A DNA stretch of 64,000 nt from Bradyrhizobium nivariense (GCF_029846715.1 NZ_JARVWW010000020.1:78156-142155); one strand, 5' to 3'. Counted from the stretch's first letter, positions 16,555-25,381 are shown. The notes: generated by a model from the sequence alone, not told the origin. Numbers and translations are program-made.

Positions 16555-17871
16555 CTAATTCGGGACTTCTACGGTGGTTTCCACCGGCAGGGCGCCGCCG
16601 CGGATGCGGATTTCGCGGACGGGGTAGGGAACCCGGATGCCCTCGCGCTTGAAGGCGTCCCACAGCGACAGCATCACGTCGCTCTTGACGTTGTCCATGC
16701 CGTCGGGGTCGGCGATCCAGAAGGTCAGCGAGAACTTCATCCCGGCTTCGGCGAACTCGGTCAAAATGCTGTTCGGCGGCTTGCCCTTCTGCGCGCGCGG
16801 ATGAGCGGCGGCGGTCTCGGCGGCGAGCTTGCAGACCAGGCGCGGGTCCGCGTCGTAATTGGTGCCGAAGGCGATCTTCACCAGCGTGTTCTTGTCGGTG
16901 TAGGTCCAGTTGACGACCTTCTGCGTCACCAGGTCCTCGTTGGGGACCAGGAACTCGCGCCCGTCGCCGGCGGCAACGGAAATATAGCGCGTCTTCATCG
17001 CGCTGATCCGCCCGGTGTTGTCGCCGATGGTGACGAGATCGCCGGGCTTCACCGATTTGTCGGCGAGCAGGATGATCCCCGAGATGAAATTGGCGACGAT
17101 CTTCTGCAGGCCGATACCGATGCCGACGCCGACCGCGCCGGAGAACACCGCGAGCGCCGAGAGATCGATGCCGACCGAGCCGAGCGCGATCACGATCGCG
17201 ACCGCAAGCAGGCCGATGCGGATGATCTTGACCAGCAGCACCTGCACCGACGGGGTCAAATCGGTGGTCGAGTTGATCCGGCTCTCGGCGAAATTGCTGG
17301 CGATGTTGGTGAGCCAGAGCGCGATGAGCAGGAGCGCGCCGGCCTTGATCACGAGCAGCGGCGTCAGCCGCAGGCCGCCGAGCACGATGGCGAAGGAATC
17401 GAGCAGGTCGACCGTCGCATCGAGCTGGCCGAGGATGGAGAGCGCCGCGACGAACCAGGCCGTGATCGACACCATCTTGACGATGAAGGCGTTGCGCAGC
17501 ACCGAGGTCAGCAGCCGGATCGCGAGCCAGGCGAAGCCCAGCTTGGCGGCGACCATCAAGAGATAGCTGCGGCTCGGCCAGGTCGCGTGGTACATCACCA
17601 CGCGGGAGACGATCACGAGCAGGGTGAACGCCGCCGTCGAGGCGCTGGAGACCATCACCCGGACGAAGTGCCGGAGCGGCAGCGGCCAGCGCATCGCCAG
17701 CGAGGTCATGTCGACGCGGCTGCGAACGGCGGCTTCCGCGGCATAGGCGATGCCGGCCGCGGTCAGAATGAGCCCGAATTGCAGGTAGAACCAGGGCGAG
17801 GAGATTTCCGCCCCGACGCTGCGCGCGGTGGTCTGCACGAACTCCATGAAGTCTTTGAGGTCCATGTCCAT
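16555..17871 (-). CDS. MscS-family mechanosensitive ion channel
   Basis: The start at MDMDLKDFMEFVQ is preferred over an upstream extension that has no family character. About 438 residues follow: five or six predicted helices, then the conserved MscS pore helix and beta domain (SALAVFSGAVGVGIGIGLQKIVANFISGIILL, then DKSVKPGDLVTIGDNTGRISAM). The C-terminal cytosolic cage includes GREFLVPNEDLVTQKVVNWTY. MscS channels release solutes on hypo-osmotic shock. A potassium/proton antiporter is transcribed divergently from the same 210-bp gap, consistent with a shared osmotic or ionic role. Confidence 0.93.
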   Translation of the reverse strand: MDMDLKDFMEFVQTTARSVGAEISSPWFYLQFGLILTAAGIAYAAEAAVRSRVDMTSLAMRWPLPLRHFVRVMVSSASTAAFTLLVIVSRVVMYHATWPSRSYLLMVAAKLGFAWLAIRLLTSVLRNAFIVKMVSITAWFVAALSILGQLDATVDLLDSFAIVLGGLRLTPLLVIKAGALLLIALWLTNIASNFAESRINSTTDLTPSVQVLLVKIIRIGLLAVAIVIALGSVGIDLSALAVFSGAVGVGIGIGLQKIVANFISGIILLADKSVKPGDLVTIGDNTGRISAMKTRYISVAAGDGREFLVPNEDLVTQKVVNWTYTDKNTLVKIAFGTNYDADPRLVCKLAAETAAAHPRAQKGKPPNSILTEFAEAGMKFSLTFWIADPDGMDNVKSDVMLSLWDAFKREGIRVPYPVREIRIRGGALPVETTVEVPN

Positions 17872-18081
17872 CGGTCTCGTCGGGAAGCGGGCGGGAGGCT
17901 TTGATTCGAGGGCGCCGCAGAATCCCACAAAGGGCGCGGCCGGACCACCGATACACCCGCATGTGATGCGCGTTAAGGCCGCAAAATGCGGGCAGATTGC
18001 CGCGAGCGGGAGAAAATGGGTTGGCGCGGGAGTCCGCCGACGATAAGGATGCAATTCCAGCGATTTGTACCCGGAAGGTGG

Positions 18082-19875
18082 ATGGCCTCCCTCGACTCTG
18101 TCAGCCTCGCCATATTGCTCGGCGCCGTCCTGGTGTTGGCGGGGATCCTGTCAAGCCTGCTTGCGTTGCGCTTTGGCGCGCCCTTGCTGCTCGTCTTCCT
18201 TGCGATCGGCATGCTCGCCGGCGATTCCGGTCCCGGGCAGCTCCAGTTCGACGACGTCCGCACCACCTATCTGGTCGGCTCGGTCGCGCTCGCACTGATC
18301 CTGTTCGACGGCGGCTTAAGGACCCGCTTTGCCAGCATCCGCACCGTGCTCGCGCCCTCGGTGGTGCTCGCGACCGTCGGTGTGCTGCTCACTTCGCTGA
18401 TCACGGCGCCGTTCGCGAAATACGCGCTCGACCTCAACTGGACGGAGGCGCTGCTGGTCGGCGCCGTGGTCGCCTCGACCGACGCGGCCGCCGTGTTCCT
18501 GCTGGTGCACACCCAGGGCCTGCGCCTGCGCCCGCGTGTCGGCGCGACGCTGGAAGCGGAATCCGGCACCAACGACCCCTTTGCGATCTTCCTCACCCTG
18601 ATGCTGGTCGAATACATCTCGCTGGGAACGAGCTCGCCCGTCCATGTGCTGATGGAGTTCGTCCAGGAGGCGTTGCTCGGTGCCGTGGTCGGCGTGATCG
18701 GCGGACGTCTCGTCGTGGTCGCGCTCAACCAGGTGGCGCTGCCGCAGGGCCTGCATGCGCCCTTCGTGACGACGGCCGCCCTCGTCATCTTCGGCGGCTC
18801 GCAGATCATGCACGCTTCGGGATTCCTCGCGGTCTATCTCGCCGGCATCATCATCGGCAACCGGCCGACGCGCGCACATAATCAGGTGGTGGCCTTCCTG
18901 GACGCCGCGACCTGGCTGGCGCAGATCGTGATGTTCCTGCTGCTGGGCCTGCTGGTCTCGCCGAGCCGGCTTGGCGCCAGCGTGCTGCCGGCGGTGGGTG
19001 TCGCATTCGTGCTGATGCTGGTGGCGCGGCCGATCGCGGTGTTCGTGTGCCTCGCGCCGTTCCGCTTCAACTGGCGTGAAAAGATCTTCATCGCATGGAC
19101 CGGCCTGCGCGGCGCGGTCGCGATCTTCCTGGCCTCGATCCCGATGCTGGTGGGACTGTCGAAGGCCTATCTCTATTTCGACGTCGCCTTCGTCGTCGTC
19201 ATCATCTCGCTCCTGCTGCAAGGCTGGACCCTGGCGCCGGCCGCGCGCAAGCTGCATGTGGCGCTGCCGCGCGCCGAGCGCGGCCCGCGGCGTGTCGAAT
19301 TGGACTTGCCCGGCCAGCTCGAGCAGCAGCTCGTCGGCTATCCGGTGCGGCCCAAGAGCCTGTATTTTCGCCGCGGCCTGATCCCGTCCTGGTCGAAGCC
19401 GACGCTGGTGATCCGCAACGAGAACATTTTGACGCCGACGGAAGCCGAGCCGATCGCACCCGGCGACTACATCTATCTGCTGGCGCCGCCGGAAAAGGCC
19501 GAATCGCTCGACCGCTTCTTCGTCGACATGCAAGCGAGCACCGCGCCCGATCCGCATCTGCTCGGCGACTTCATGGTCTCCGGCGAGCACACGCTCGCCG
19601 AGCTCGCCGAGATCTACGGCGTGAAGGTGAGCGAGGACGAGGGCAAGCTGACGCTCGCCGACTATTTCGACGTCCATCTCGACCGGGCGCCGAAAGAGGG
19701 CGCCGAACTTGCGCTGGACGAGATCGTGCTGGTCGCGCGCAGCATCTCCGGCGGCCGCGTCAACGTTGTCGGCCTCCGCCTGCCGGAGGACGAGGAAACG
19801 CCCGCGGTATTGACGCGCAGGCAAGCGCTACGGCGCAAGCTGGCGGAGCTGTGGACCTCGGTGGCGGGGATTTAG
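18082..19875 (+). CDS. NhaP2/CvrA-type potassium/proton antiporter
   Basis: This is a CPA1-family antiporter of about 597 residues that exchanges K+ (or Na+) for protons across the inner membrane. The start at MASLDSVSLAILLG follows GGAAGG; an ATG at 18049 is also possible. Residues 1-400 are membrane helices, with the conserved LILFDGGLRTRF, the catalytic region VVASTDAAAVFLLV and LEAESGTNDPFAIFL. The C-terminal 180 residues are cytosolic, with a RCK_C/TrkA-C-like region (TPTEAEPIAPGDYIYLLAPPEK) and a CorC-like end. This matches E. coli NhaP2 in layout and length. Divergent from the MscS-type channel gene. Confidence 0.92.
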   Translation: MASLDSVSLAILLGAVLVLAGILSSLLALRFGAPLLLVFLAIGMLAGDSGPGQLQFDDVRTTYLVGSVALALILFDGGLRTRFASIRTVLAPSVVLATVGVLLTSLITAPFAKYALDLNWTEALLVGAVVASTDAAAVFLLVHTQGLRLRPRVGATLEAESGTNDPFAIFLTLMLVEYISLGTSSPVHVLMEFVQEALLGAVVGVIGGRLVVVALNQVALPQGLHAPFVTTAALVIFGGSQIMHASGFLAVYLAGIIIGNRPTRAHNQVVAFLDAATWLAQIVMFLLLGLLVSPSRLGASVLPAVGVAFVLMLVARPIAVFVCLAPFRFNWREKIFIAWTGLRGAVAIFLASIPMLVGLSKAYLYFDVAFVVVIISLLLQGWTLAPAARKLHVALPRAERGPRRVELDLPGQLEQQLVGYPVRPKSLYFRRGLIPSWSKPTLVIRNENILTPTEAEPIAPGDYIYLLAPPEKAESLDRFFVDMQASTAPDPHLLGDFMVSGEHTLAELAEIYGVKVSEDEGKLTLADYFDVHLDRAPKEGAELALDEIVLVARSISGGRVNVVGLRLPEDEETPAVLTRRQALRRKLAELWTSVAGI

Positions 19876-19930
19876 CGGCGTTTCGCGCGTCGTGGCTGTG
19901 AGAGTCGTTGAAACGATATGCCTCCCCAGT

Positions 19931-20053
19931 GTCGTCCTGGCGAAAGCCAGGACCCATTACCACCGGCAGCCGTTTTGTGAAGATTCGTGGTGACGATCCG
20001 TTCCAACGACTCCACCCTGGGGTAATGGGTCCTGGCTTTCGCCAGGACGACGG
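19931..20053. repeat. Inverted pair of REP-like hairpin repeats (family A)
   Basis: The left arm (19931-19961) and right arm (20015-20053) are inverted copies. Each contains the hairpin GTCCTGGC-GAAA-GCCAGGAC next to CCATTACC. The arms enclose about 53 bp with no gene. A second, outer inverted similarity lies near 19902-19915 (GTCGTTGAAACG) and 19999-20012 (CGTTCCAACGAC). The same arms flank the GIY-YIG gene at 59715-60111 and recur at 33084-33218. The whole gap 19876-20203 otherwise holds only the promoter of the next gene. Confidence 0.9.
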
Positions 20054-20203
20054 CGGAGACCGGTGGCGACAGCGCGGGAACCGCCACCAAATCGCCGCAA
20101 CCGCCGAAAGTTTCCGCTGTTTCGTGAAGTGGATAGCCGGAACGCCGGCCGGTGCCGCTTGTTCTTAGGGCGTAACGGTCAAACTATTCGACAGGAGCAG
20201 TCC

Positions 20204-20464
20204 ATGCGAAAACTCATCTTGCCGGCCATCGTCGCGATCGGCCTCGGATCGGCTGCGCCGGCGATGGCTTATGATACAGGCGACCAGGTATCGATGCAGG
20301 CCGCGCTCGATGTCGCCACCGATATCGGCGTCATGACTGTCTCGCACACCGAGTTCCTCGGCGACGAATGGCAGATCGAAGGCCGCGACCGCGCCGGCCG
20401 CTGGATGCAGGTCTACGTGGACGCCCGGACGGGCGAGGTGCGTAACGTCGATCGCGGCTGGTAG
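20204..20464 (+). CDS. Small periplasmic PepSY-like protein
   Basis: This is an 86-residue exported protein. AGGAG precedes the ATG at MRKLILP, and a signal peptide ends at APAMA before YDTGDQV. The mature part, about 64 residues, follows the PepSY pattern: an N-terminal helix (VSMQAALDVATDIGVMTVSHTEFLG), then two strands DEWQIEGRDRAGRWMQVYVDARTGEVRNV. PepSY domains occur in protease propeptides and in small periplasmic proteins with a presumed inhibitory or sensing role. It is monocistronic, and the deacetylase gene converges on it 31 bp later. Confidence 0.83.
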   Translation: MRKLILPAIVAIGLGSAAPAMAYDTGDQVSMQAALDVATDIGVMTVSHTEFLGDEWQIEGRDRAGRWMQVYVDARTGEVRNVDRGW

Positions 20465-20495
20465 TGGCGGTTATCCGTAACGGTGTCGGCGAGGA

Positions 20496-21404
20496 TCACT
20501 CAGCCGGCACCGCCGTCACCCAATGTCGCGCGATTGCCGCTCGCGGCGCGACCCAGGCGGCACTGCTGCCGGTGACATGCGCAAGGATCCGCTCCAGAGC
20601 GCCGATCCGGCCGGGGCGGCCGATCATGCGCAGATGCAGGCCGATCGACATCATCTTCGGCGCCGTCTCGCCTTCGCGCCTCAGCCACTCGAACGCGTCG
20701 ATGACATAGTCGGCGAAGTCGGCGCCGTTGAAGCGCGAGGCGTTGTAGTACTGCATGTCGTTGGTGTCGAAAGCGTAGGGCAGCACCAGATGCTGCTTGC
20801 CGGCAACCTCCCTGTAATAGGGCAGGTCGTCATTATAGGCGTCGCTGTCGTAGAGGAAGCCGCCGTGCTCGACCAGCAGCCGCCGCGTGTTCGGTGAAGT
20901 CGCTGAACGCGTGTGCCAGCCGACCGGGCGCTGCCCGGTGGCGCGCTCGATCGCCGCCACTGTCCTGGCAATGATTTTACGCTCGCTGACTTCGTCCATG
21001 TCGGCGTGGCTCTGCCAGCGCCAGCCATGGGCCGACACCTCATGGCCGCGGGCAATGGCATCGCGCGCCAGCTCCGGCGAGCGTTCGACCGCGCGGCCGC
21101 AGGAGCTCACCGTCGCCTTAACACCGTATGCGTCGAACAGGTCCATGATGCGCCACCATGCGGCGCGCGTGCCGTATTCGAAATGACTGTCGATGCAGGA
21201 ATCCGGGCCGTCGAGCTTGTGGACCACTTCGTAGATCGCCTCGTTGCCGGCATCGCCGTCGTTGACGGAAAACTCCGAGCCTTCCTCGAAATTCACCACC
21301 AGCGACACTGCGACGCGCGCGCCGTTCGGCCAGTGCGGGTTGGGCGGCTTGCCGCGATAACCAGCGAAGTCGCGTTGTGAGACGGGTTGATTCGCTTCGC
21401 TCAT
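20496..21404 (-). CDS. Polysaccharide-deacetylase-family enzyme, PuuE allantoinase-like
   Basis: This 302-residue protein of the NodB/polysaccharide-deacetylase fold is closest in layout to the cofactor-independent allantoinase PuuE. Characteristic segments are YRGKPPNPHWPNGARVAVSLVVNFEEGSE, YGTRAAWWRIMDLFDAYGVKAT, HEVSAHGWRWQSHADM and ATGQRPVGWHTRSATSPNTRRLL. It has no signal peptide, which favours small-molecule amide hydrolysis in the cytoplasm over cell-wall work. It ends the ABC operon (3 bp after the upstream permease), so its substrate probably enters through that importer. Allantoin or a related ureide is possible but unproven. Confidence 0.82.
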   Translation of the reverse strand: MSEANQPVSQRDFAGYRGKPPNPHWPNGARVAVSLVVNFEEGSEFSVNDGDAGNEAIYEVVHKLDGPDSCIDSHFEYGTRAAWWRIMDLFDAYGVKATVSSCGRAVERSPELARDAIARGHEVSAHGWRWQSHADMDEVSERKIIARTVAAIERATGQRPVGWHTRSATSPNTRRLLVEHGGFLYDSDAYNDDLPYYREVAGKQHLVLPYAFDTNDMQYYNASRFNGADFADYVIDAFEWLRREGETAPKMMSIGLHLRMIGRPGRIGALERILAHVTGSSAAWVAPRAAIARHWVTAVPAE

Positions 21405-21407
21405 GGA

Positions 21408-22205
21408 TCAGTCCGAAGTTCCGGCCATGCGATGCAGGCCGACGACGCGGTCGCTGACGAACAGCAGGATCACCGTGCCTGACAGGATGAGGGTGGAGAG
21501 CGCCGCGAGCGTCGGGTCGGGCGCTTCCTCGATATATTGCAGCATCCGGATCGGCAGCGTCTTGGTGCGGACGTCGGCGAGGAAGATCGACACCGGATAA
21601 TTGTCGAACGAGGCCAGGAACGAGAAGATCCCGGCGATCAGGAACGATGGCGCCAGCGCCGGCACCATCACCCGCAGCACGCTGCCGGGATAGGTGCAGC
21701 CGAGCGTCCGCGCCGCCTCGATCAGCGTGAAGTCGAACCGCGCGAGACCGGCGATCATCGTGCGCGCGACGTAGGGCAGCGTGATAACGAGATGCGCGAC
21801 CAGCAGCGTCGCCCAGGGCGTGGTGAAACCGACGGCGCGAAAACCTTGCAGCAGCGCGATGCCGAGCACGAGGCCCGGCATCATCAGCGGCGAAACCAGC
21901 GCGGTCGCAAAGATGTTTGCGCCCGGCAGCTTTCCGCGCGCGATCGCGATCGCGGCCAGCGTTCCGCAGACCAGCGAGATCGCCGTCGACAGCAGCGCGA
22001 TCTGAAGCGACAGCAGCAGCGACGGCCAGAAGCCGTCGAGCCGGCCGATCTTGCCGTACCAGCGCGTCGATGCACCCGTGAGCGGCAGGTCGAACACCGG
22101 CGTCGGCGAGAAGCTTGCCGCTGCGATCACCAGCAGCGGCGCGATCAGGAACAGGGCCAGCCCGATGGCCATCACCCAGCAGACGATGATCGCGGCCCGC
22201 GTCAT
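21408..22205 (-). CDS. ABC transporter permease, PotC type
   Basis: This is a 265-residue inner-membrane permease with six helices, similar to the spermidine/putrescine PotC subunit. The start at MTRAAIIVCWVMAIG overlaps the previous permease stop by one base; the longer open frame upstream lies in the other permease gene and was discarded. The ATPase-coupling loop is LIEAARTLGCTYPGSVLRVMVPALAPS. It pairs with the PotB-like gene before it. The deacetylase gene starts 3 bp later. Confidence 0.9.
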   Translation of the reverse strand: MTRAAIIVCWVMAIGLALFLIAPLLVIAAASFSPTPVFDLPLTGASTRWYGKIGRLDGFWPSLLLSLQIALLSTAISLVCGTLAAIAIARGKLPGANIFATALVSPLMMPGLVLGIALLQGFRAVGFTTPWATLLVAHLVITLPYVARTMIAGLARFDFTLIEAARTLGCTYPGSVLRVMVPALAPSFLIAGIFSFLASFDNYPVSIFLADVRTKTLPIRMLQYIEEAPDPTLAALSTLILSGTVILLFVSDRVVGLHRMAGTSD

Positions 22206-23068
22206 CACTTCGGCTCCCGTGACAGCCGCGCACTGAACGCAACGACGGCAATCGCGATCGCCAGCAGCACGACGCCGGCAGCGGCGCCGAAGCCGGGTTC
22301 GCGCGCCAGCAGATAGGCCTTTGCGATCGCGGTCGCGAGCGTCGGATATTTTTCGCCGATCAGGAGCGTCGGCACCACATAGGCGGAGACCGAGAGCGAG
22401 AACACCAACGCCACGCCGGCGATGATGCCGGGCAGGGTCAGCGGCAGGATGACGCGGACAAACGTCACGAGCGGCGAAGCGCCGAGTGTCGCGGCGGCTT
22501 CCGCATAGCGCGGATCGAGCTGGGCCACGATCGCGTAGATCGGCAGGATCATGAAGGGCAGAAAGATGTTGACGGCGCCGACGATCAGCGCGGTCTCGGT
22601 AAAGATCATCCGGATCGGGTCTTCGATGATGCCGAGCGCGATCAGCGTCTCGTTGACGATGCCGTCGCTGCGCAACAGGATCGTCCACGCGAACGCCTTG
22701 ACGATGACGCTGGCCGCCAGCGGCAGGAACAGCGTCGCCAGCAGCACCGAGCGCAAGGCGCCGCGGGCGCGCGCCAGCGCGAAGGCGGCGGGATAGCTGA
22801 TCAGGAAAGCGATCAGGGTCGTCAGCAGCCCGAGCCGCAAGGAATTCCAGACCACGCCGAGATAATAGGGCGTGCCGAGCAGGCGCCTGTAGTTGGCGAA
22901 GGTCAGCCCGTTGGCATCGACGATGCTGACGCCGAGCAGCAGCACCAGCGGCAGCGCGAACACGCCGGCGATGATGACGAAGGACGGCAGCACGAATCCG
23001 ATGGCGGCGAGCCGCTCGCGATCGACCGAAGGCGCTGCCACTGGCGCCGGAAGGGCCGCCTCGGTCAT
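22205..23068 (-). CDS. ABC transporter permease, PotB type
   Basis: This is a 287-residue permease with a long cytosolic N-terminus (MTEAALPAPVAAPSVDRERLAA) and six helices, of the PotB/spermidine-putrescine class. The coupling motif is YAEAAATLGASPLVTFVRVILPLTLPGIIAG. It begins 2 bp after the ATPase stop and overlaps PotC by one base, so all subunits are probably made from one transcript. Substrate specificity lies with the binding protein. Confidence 0.9.
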   Translation of the reverse strand: MTEAALPAPVAAPSVDRERLAAIGFVLPSFVIIAGVFALPLVLLLGVSIVDANGLTFANYRRLLGTPYYLGVVWNSLRLGLLTTLIAFLISYPAAFALARARGALRSVLLATLFLPLAASVIVKAFAWTILLRSDGIVNETLIALGIIEDPIRMIFTETALIVGAVNIFLPFMILPIYAIVAQLDPRYAEAAATLGASPLVTFVRVILPLTLPGIIAGVALVFSLSVSAYVVPTLLIGEKYPTLATAIAKAYLLAREPGFGAAAGVVLLAIAIAVVAFSARLSREPK

Positions 23069-23070
23069 GG

Positions 23071-24144
23071 CTACGCCTCCATCGGAAATGCAAAGGTCTC
23101 GGTCACTGGCCAGCTCAGGCGGATCTCGTCATGCACATCAGGGATCGCGCCGTCGCGCCCGGAGAGTTCGGCGAGCAGGCTTTCGCCGGCCCCGGCATCG
23201 ACCTCGACCAGCGTGCGCGAGCCCTGGAACACCACGGAGCGGACCCGGCCCGCGGCCGTATTCGCTTCGCCTTGCTCGCCGATCCGAAGCTGCTCGGGGC
23301 GCGCTGCGACGATGACAGGCGAACCCGCCTGGAAATTGCCGAGCGCCGACAAGCGGCCGACCTTGGTCTCGACCTCGACCTTGCCGTTGCCAGCCGCCAG
23401 CACTGTGCCGGCAATCCGGGTCGAGAGCCCGACGAAGTTGAGCGCAAACAGGCTTGCGGGCCGCAGATACAGCTCGCGCGGCTCGGCGAGCTGCTCGATC
23501 CGTCCCTTATTCATGACCGCGACGCGGTCGGACATGGTCAGCGCCTCCTCCTGGTCATGCGTCACGAAGATCGCGGTTGCCTTCACGTCCTGGAGCAGGC
23601 GGCGCAGCTCGACCTGCATCTCCTCGCGCAATTTCCGATCGAGCGCGGACAGCGCCTCGTCGAACAGCAGCACGTCAGGCTCGGCCGCGATGGCGCGCGC
23701 CAGGGCCACGCGCTGCTGCTGGCCGCCCGACAGCGCCGAGATACGCCGTCCCGCGAGATGGCCGAGCCTGACCAGCGACAGCGCGCGTTCCACCGCGGCG
23801 TCGATCTCGCGCTTGGCCGCGCCGCGCACCTTCAGCCCGAATGCGATGTTGCCGGCGACGGTGAGATGCGGAAACAGCGCGTAGCTCTGGAACACCACGC
23901 CGACATTGCGCTTGTGCGGCGGCACGTGGGTGATGTCGCGCCCGGCGAGCTCGACCTTGCCGGTGTCGGGCTGCGCCAGGCCGGCAATGGCGCGCAGCAA
24001 GGTGGTCTTGCCGCAGCCGGAAGGGCCGAGCAGCGTCACGAGCTCGCCGCGGCGAATGGTCAGGTCGATATGGTCGAGGACCGTCGTCGGTCCGTATTTT
24101 TTGGAGACGCTGCGGACGACGAGATGCGGGCTGCTCTCGCTCAT
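23071..24144 (-). CDS. ABC transporter ATP-binding protein, PotA type with TOBE domain
   Basis: This is a 357-residue ATPase. Walker A is GPSGCGKTT (near residue 39), the Q-loop is VVFQSYALFPHL, the signature is LSGGQQQRVALARAI, Walker B is LLFDEALSALD, and the switch histidine is in IFVTHDQEEAL. Walker B carries Ala where many PotA-type proteins have Pro (DEALSALD instead of DEPLSALD). The C-terminal 110 residues form a TOBE-like regulatory domain (VIVAARPEQLRIGE). It overlaps the binding-protein gene by 4 bp. Confidence 0.92.
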   Translation of the reverse strand: MSESSPHLVVRSVSKKYGPTTVLDHIDLTIRRGELVTLLGPSGCGKTTLLRAIAGLAQPDTGKVELAGRDITHVPPHKRNVGVVFQSYALFPHLTVAGNIAFGLKVRGAAKREIDAAVERALSLVRLGHLAGRRISALSGGQQQRVALARAIAAEPDVLLFDEALSALDRKLREEMQVELRRLLQDVKATAIFVTHDQEEALTMSDRVAVMNKGRIEQLAEPRELYLRPASLFALNFVGLSTRIAGTVLAAGNGKVEVETKVGRLSALGNFQAGSPVIVAARPEQLRIGEQGEANTAAGRVRSVVFQGSRTLVEVDAGAGESLLAELSGRDGAIPDVHDEIRLSWPVTETFAFPMEA

Positions 24145-25181
24145 GTCATCTCCTTGCTCCAGCGGTCGACCCAGGAGGCGCGGTTCTTCGCGACGAACGC
24201 CCAGTCAGGCGCGAACAGCGAGGCCGGGTCCGGAAAGCCCGCCGGCGTCGGCGTGCCCTTGTTGGTCGGCGCGACGAAAGCCTTGTCGGCGAGGATGATC
24301 TGCGCTTCCGGGCTTAGGAAGAAGTCGATCACGGCATCGGCGAGATCGCCGGCCGGTGCGCCCGCCACCTTCGCGATTCCCGACGGCATCGCAAAGCCGC
24401 CGTCCTGCGGCACGGCAAGATCGACCGGCGACCCTTCCGCCTTGCGGATCAGCGTGTAGGCCGAGAACTGGCCGCCGATCATCCAGGCCTCGCCCTGCTC
24501 CATCAGATTGATGGCCTGCGGCGCGTTGGTGTAGACGTTCAAGAGGTTGGCCTTCAGCTCCTTCGCCTTCTTGAAGGCGGCGTCGATCTCGTACTGCGCC
24601 TCCTTGTAGGGCTTGCCGGTCTCGAGATGCGCGGCCGCGAGCAGCGTCCAGAAGCCTTCGGTGTTCGACAGCGACGGCACGATCACCTTGGAGGCATATT
24701 TCGCGTCCCACAGGTCGGACCATTTGGCGGGCGCGGTCTTCATGCGCTTGGTCGAATAGGCGATGCCGGCCCAGGGCCGTTGATAGTTCGCCCACATGCC
24801 GTCCTGATGCACTGAGCCGTCGACCAGCTTGCCGAGGTTGGCGATGGACGATGCCGACATCTTGGTGATCAGGCCGTCGCTAGCTGCCGGCAGCATCACC
24901 GGATCGTCCATGATGACGACGGAGATTTTCGGCGCCGCCTTGTCGGCCTGCATCTTCTGGAGATTGGTCAGCGAGTTGGTGCCCTCGTAGAGCACCTTGC
25001 AGTCGAGCTTCTTCTCCAGCACCGGAAACAAATCGGCGTTGAAATATTTCGCGGCGCCCGCGGGGCCGCCGATGACGATCTCCCTGGGCGCGGCGCGCAG
25101 CCGCGCCGGGGCGGCGATGATCGCGGCCAAGGCCACGCCAGATGTCAAAACGCTGCGTCGGGAGGGGGTGTGCATGGGCAT
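24141..25181 (-). CDS. ABC transporter substrate-binding protein, polyamine type, Tat-like signal
   Basis: This is an approximately 346-residue periplasmic binding protein of the spermidine/putrescine class. The signal MPMHTPSRRSVLTSGVALAA contains SRRSVLTSG, which fits the twin-arginine (Tat) consensus. The mature protein starts PREIVIGGPAGAAKYFNADLFPVLEKKL and has typical stretches such as DPVMLPAASDGL and GEAWMIGGQFSAY. It is the first gene of the five-gene operon running to the deacetylase. Its promoter region holds two identical 14-bp palindromes; the nearer one is 54 bp upstream of this start. An ATG two codons in (25175) is an alternative. Confidence 0.88.
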   Translation of the reverse strand: MPMHTPSRRSVLTSGVALAAIIAAPARLRAAPREIVIGGPAGAAKYFNADLFPVLEKKLDCKVLYEGTNSLTNLQKMQADKAAPKISVVIMDDPVMLPAASDGLITKMSASSIANLGKLVDGSVHQDGMWANYQRPWAGIAYSTKRMKTAPAKWSDLWDAKYASKVIVPSLSNTEGFWTLLAAAHLETGKPYKEAQYEIDAAFKKAKELKANLLNVYTNAPQAINLMEQGEAWMIGGQFSAYTLIRKAEGSPVDLAVPQDGGFAMPSGIAKVAGAPAGDLADAVIDFFLSPEAQIILADKAFVAPTNKGTPTPAGFPDPASLFAPDWAFVAKNRASWVDRWSKEMT

Positions 25182-25234
25182 GTCCCGTTTGTTGTGCGTA
25201 AAGCTTGCAACGAAGACGCAGCAAGCGCCATGCC

Positions 25235-25248
25235 AAATGTGCACATTT
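25235..25248. promoter_or_regulatory. Palindromic operator AAATGTGCACATTT, copy 1
   Basis: This is a perfect 14-bp palindrome, 54 bp upstream of the binding-protein start. An identical copy lies 91 bp away near the GntR gene. The TGT-N2-ACA core fits FCD-type GntR operators. I infer binding by the divergent GntR protein and control of the ABC operon. Confidence 0.8.
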
Positions 25249-25325
25249 TCAAAAAGCATATGTAAATCAACAACTTAAGTGAATGATGATTTTAACCCTG
25301 CACGAGGCCTGCATGGCCGCGCGGC

Positions 25326-25339
25326 AAATGTGCACATTT
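25326..25339. promoter_or_regulatory. Palindromic operator AAATGTGCACATTT, copy 2
   Basis: This is the second perfect copy, ending 43 bp before the chosen GntR start. It sits where binding would affect gntR transcription (autoregulation). The two centres are 91 bp apart, close to nine helical turns, which would allow looping between the sites (inference). Confidence 0.8.
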
Positions 25340-25381
25340 TTTGGAGGTGACGCTGCGCAGCCTTTAGGCCTAGCTACCGCC

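Noticed and set aside
21408..23093. 561-residue single frame across both permease genes
   Set aside because: The first half is a shadow of the PotB-like permease; the real PotC-like gene starts at 22205.
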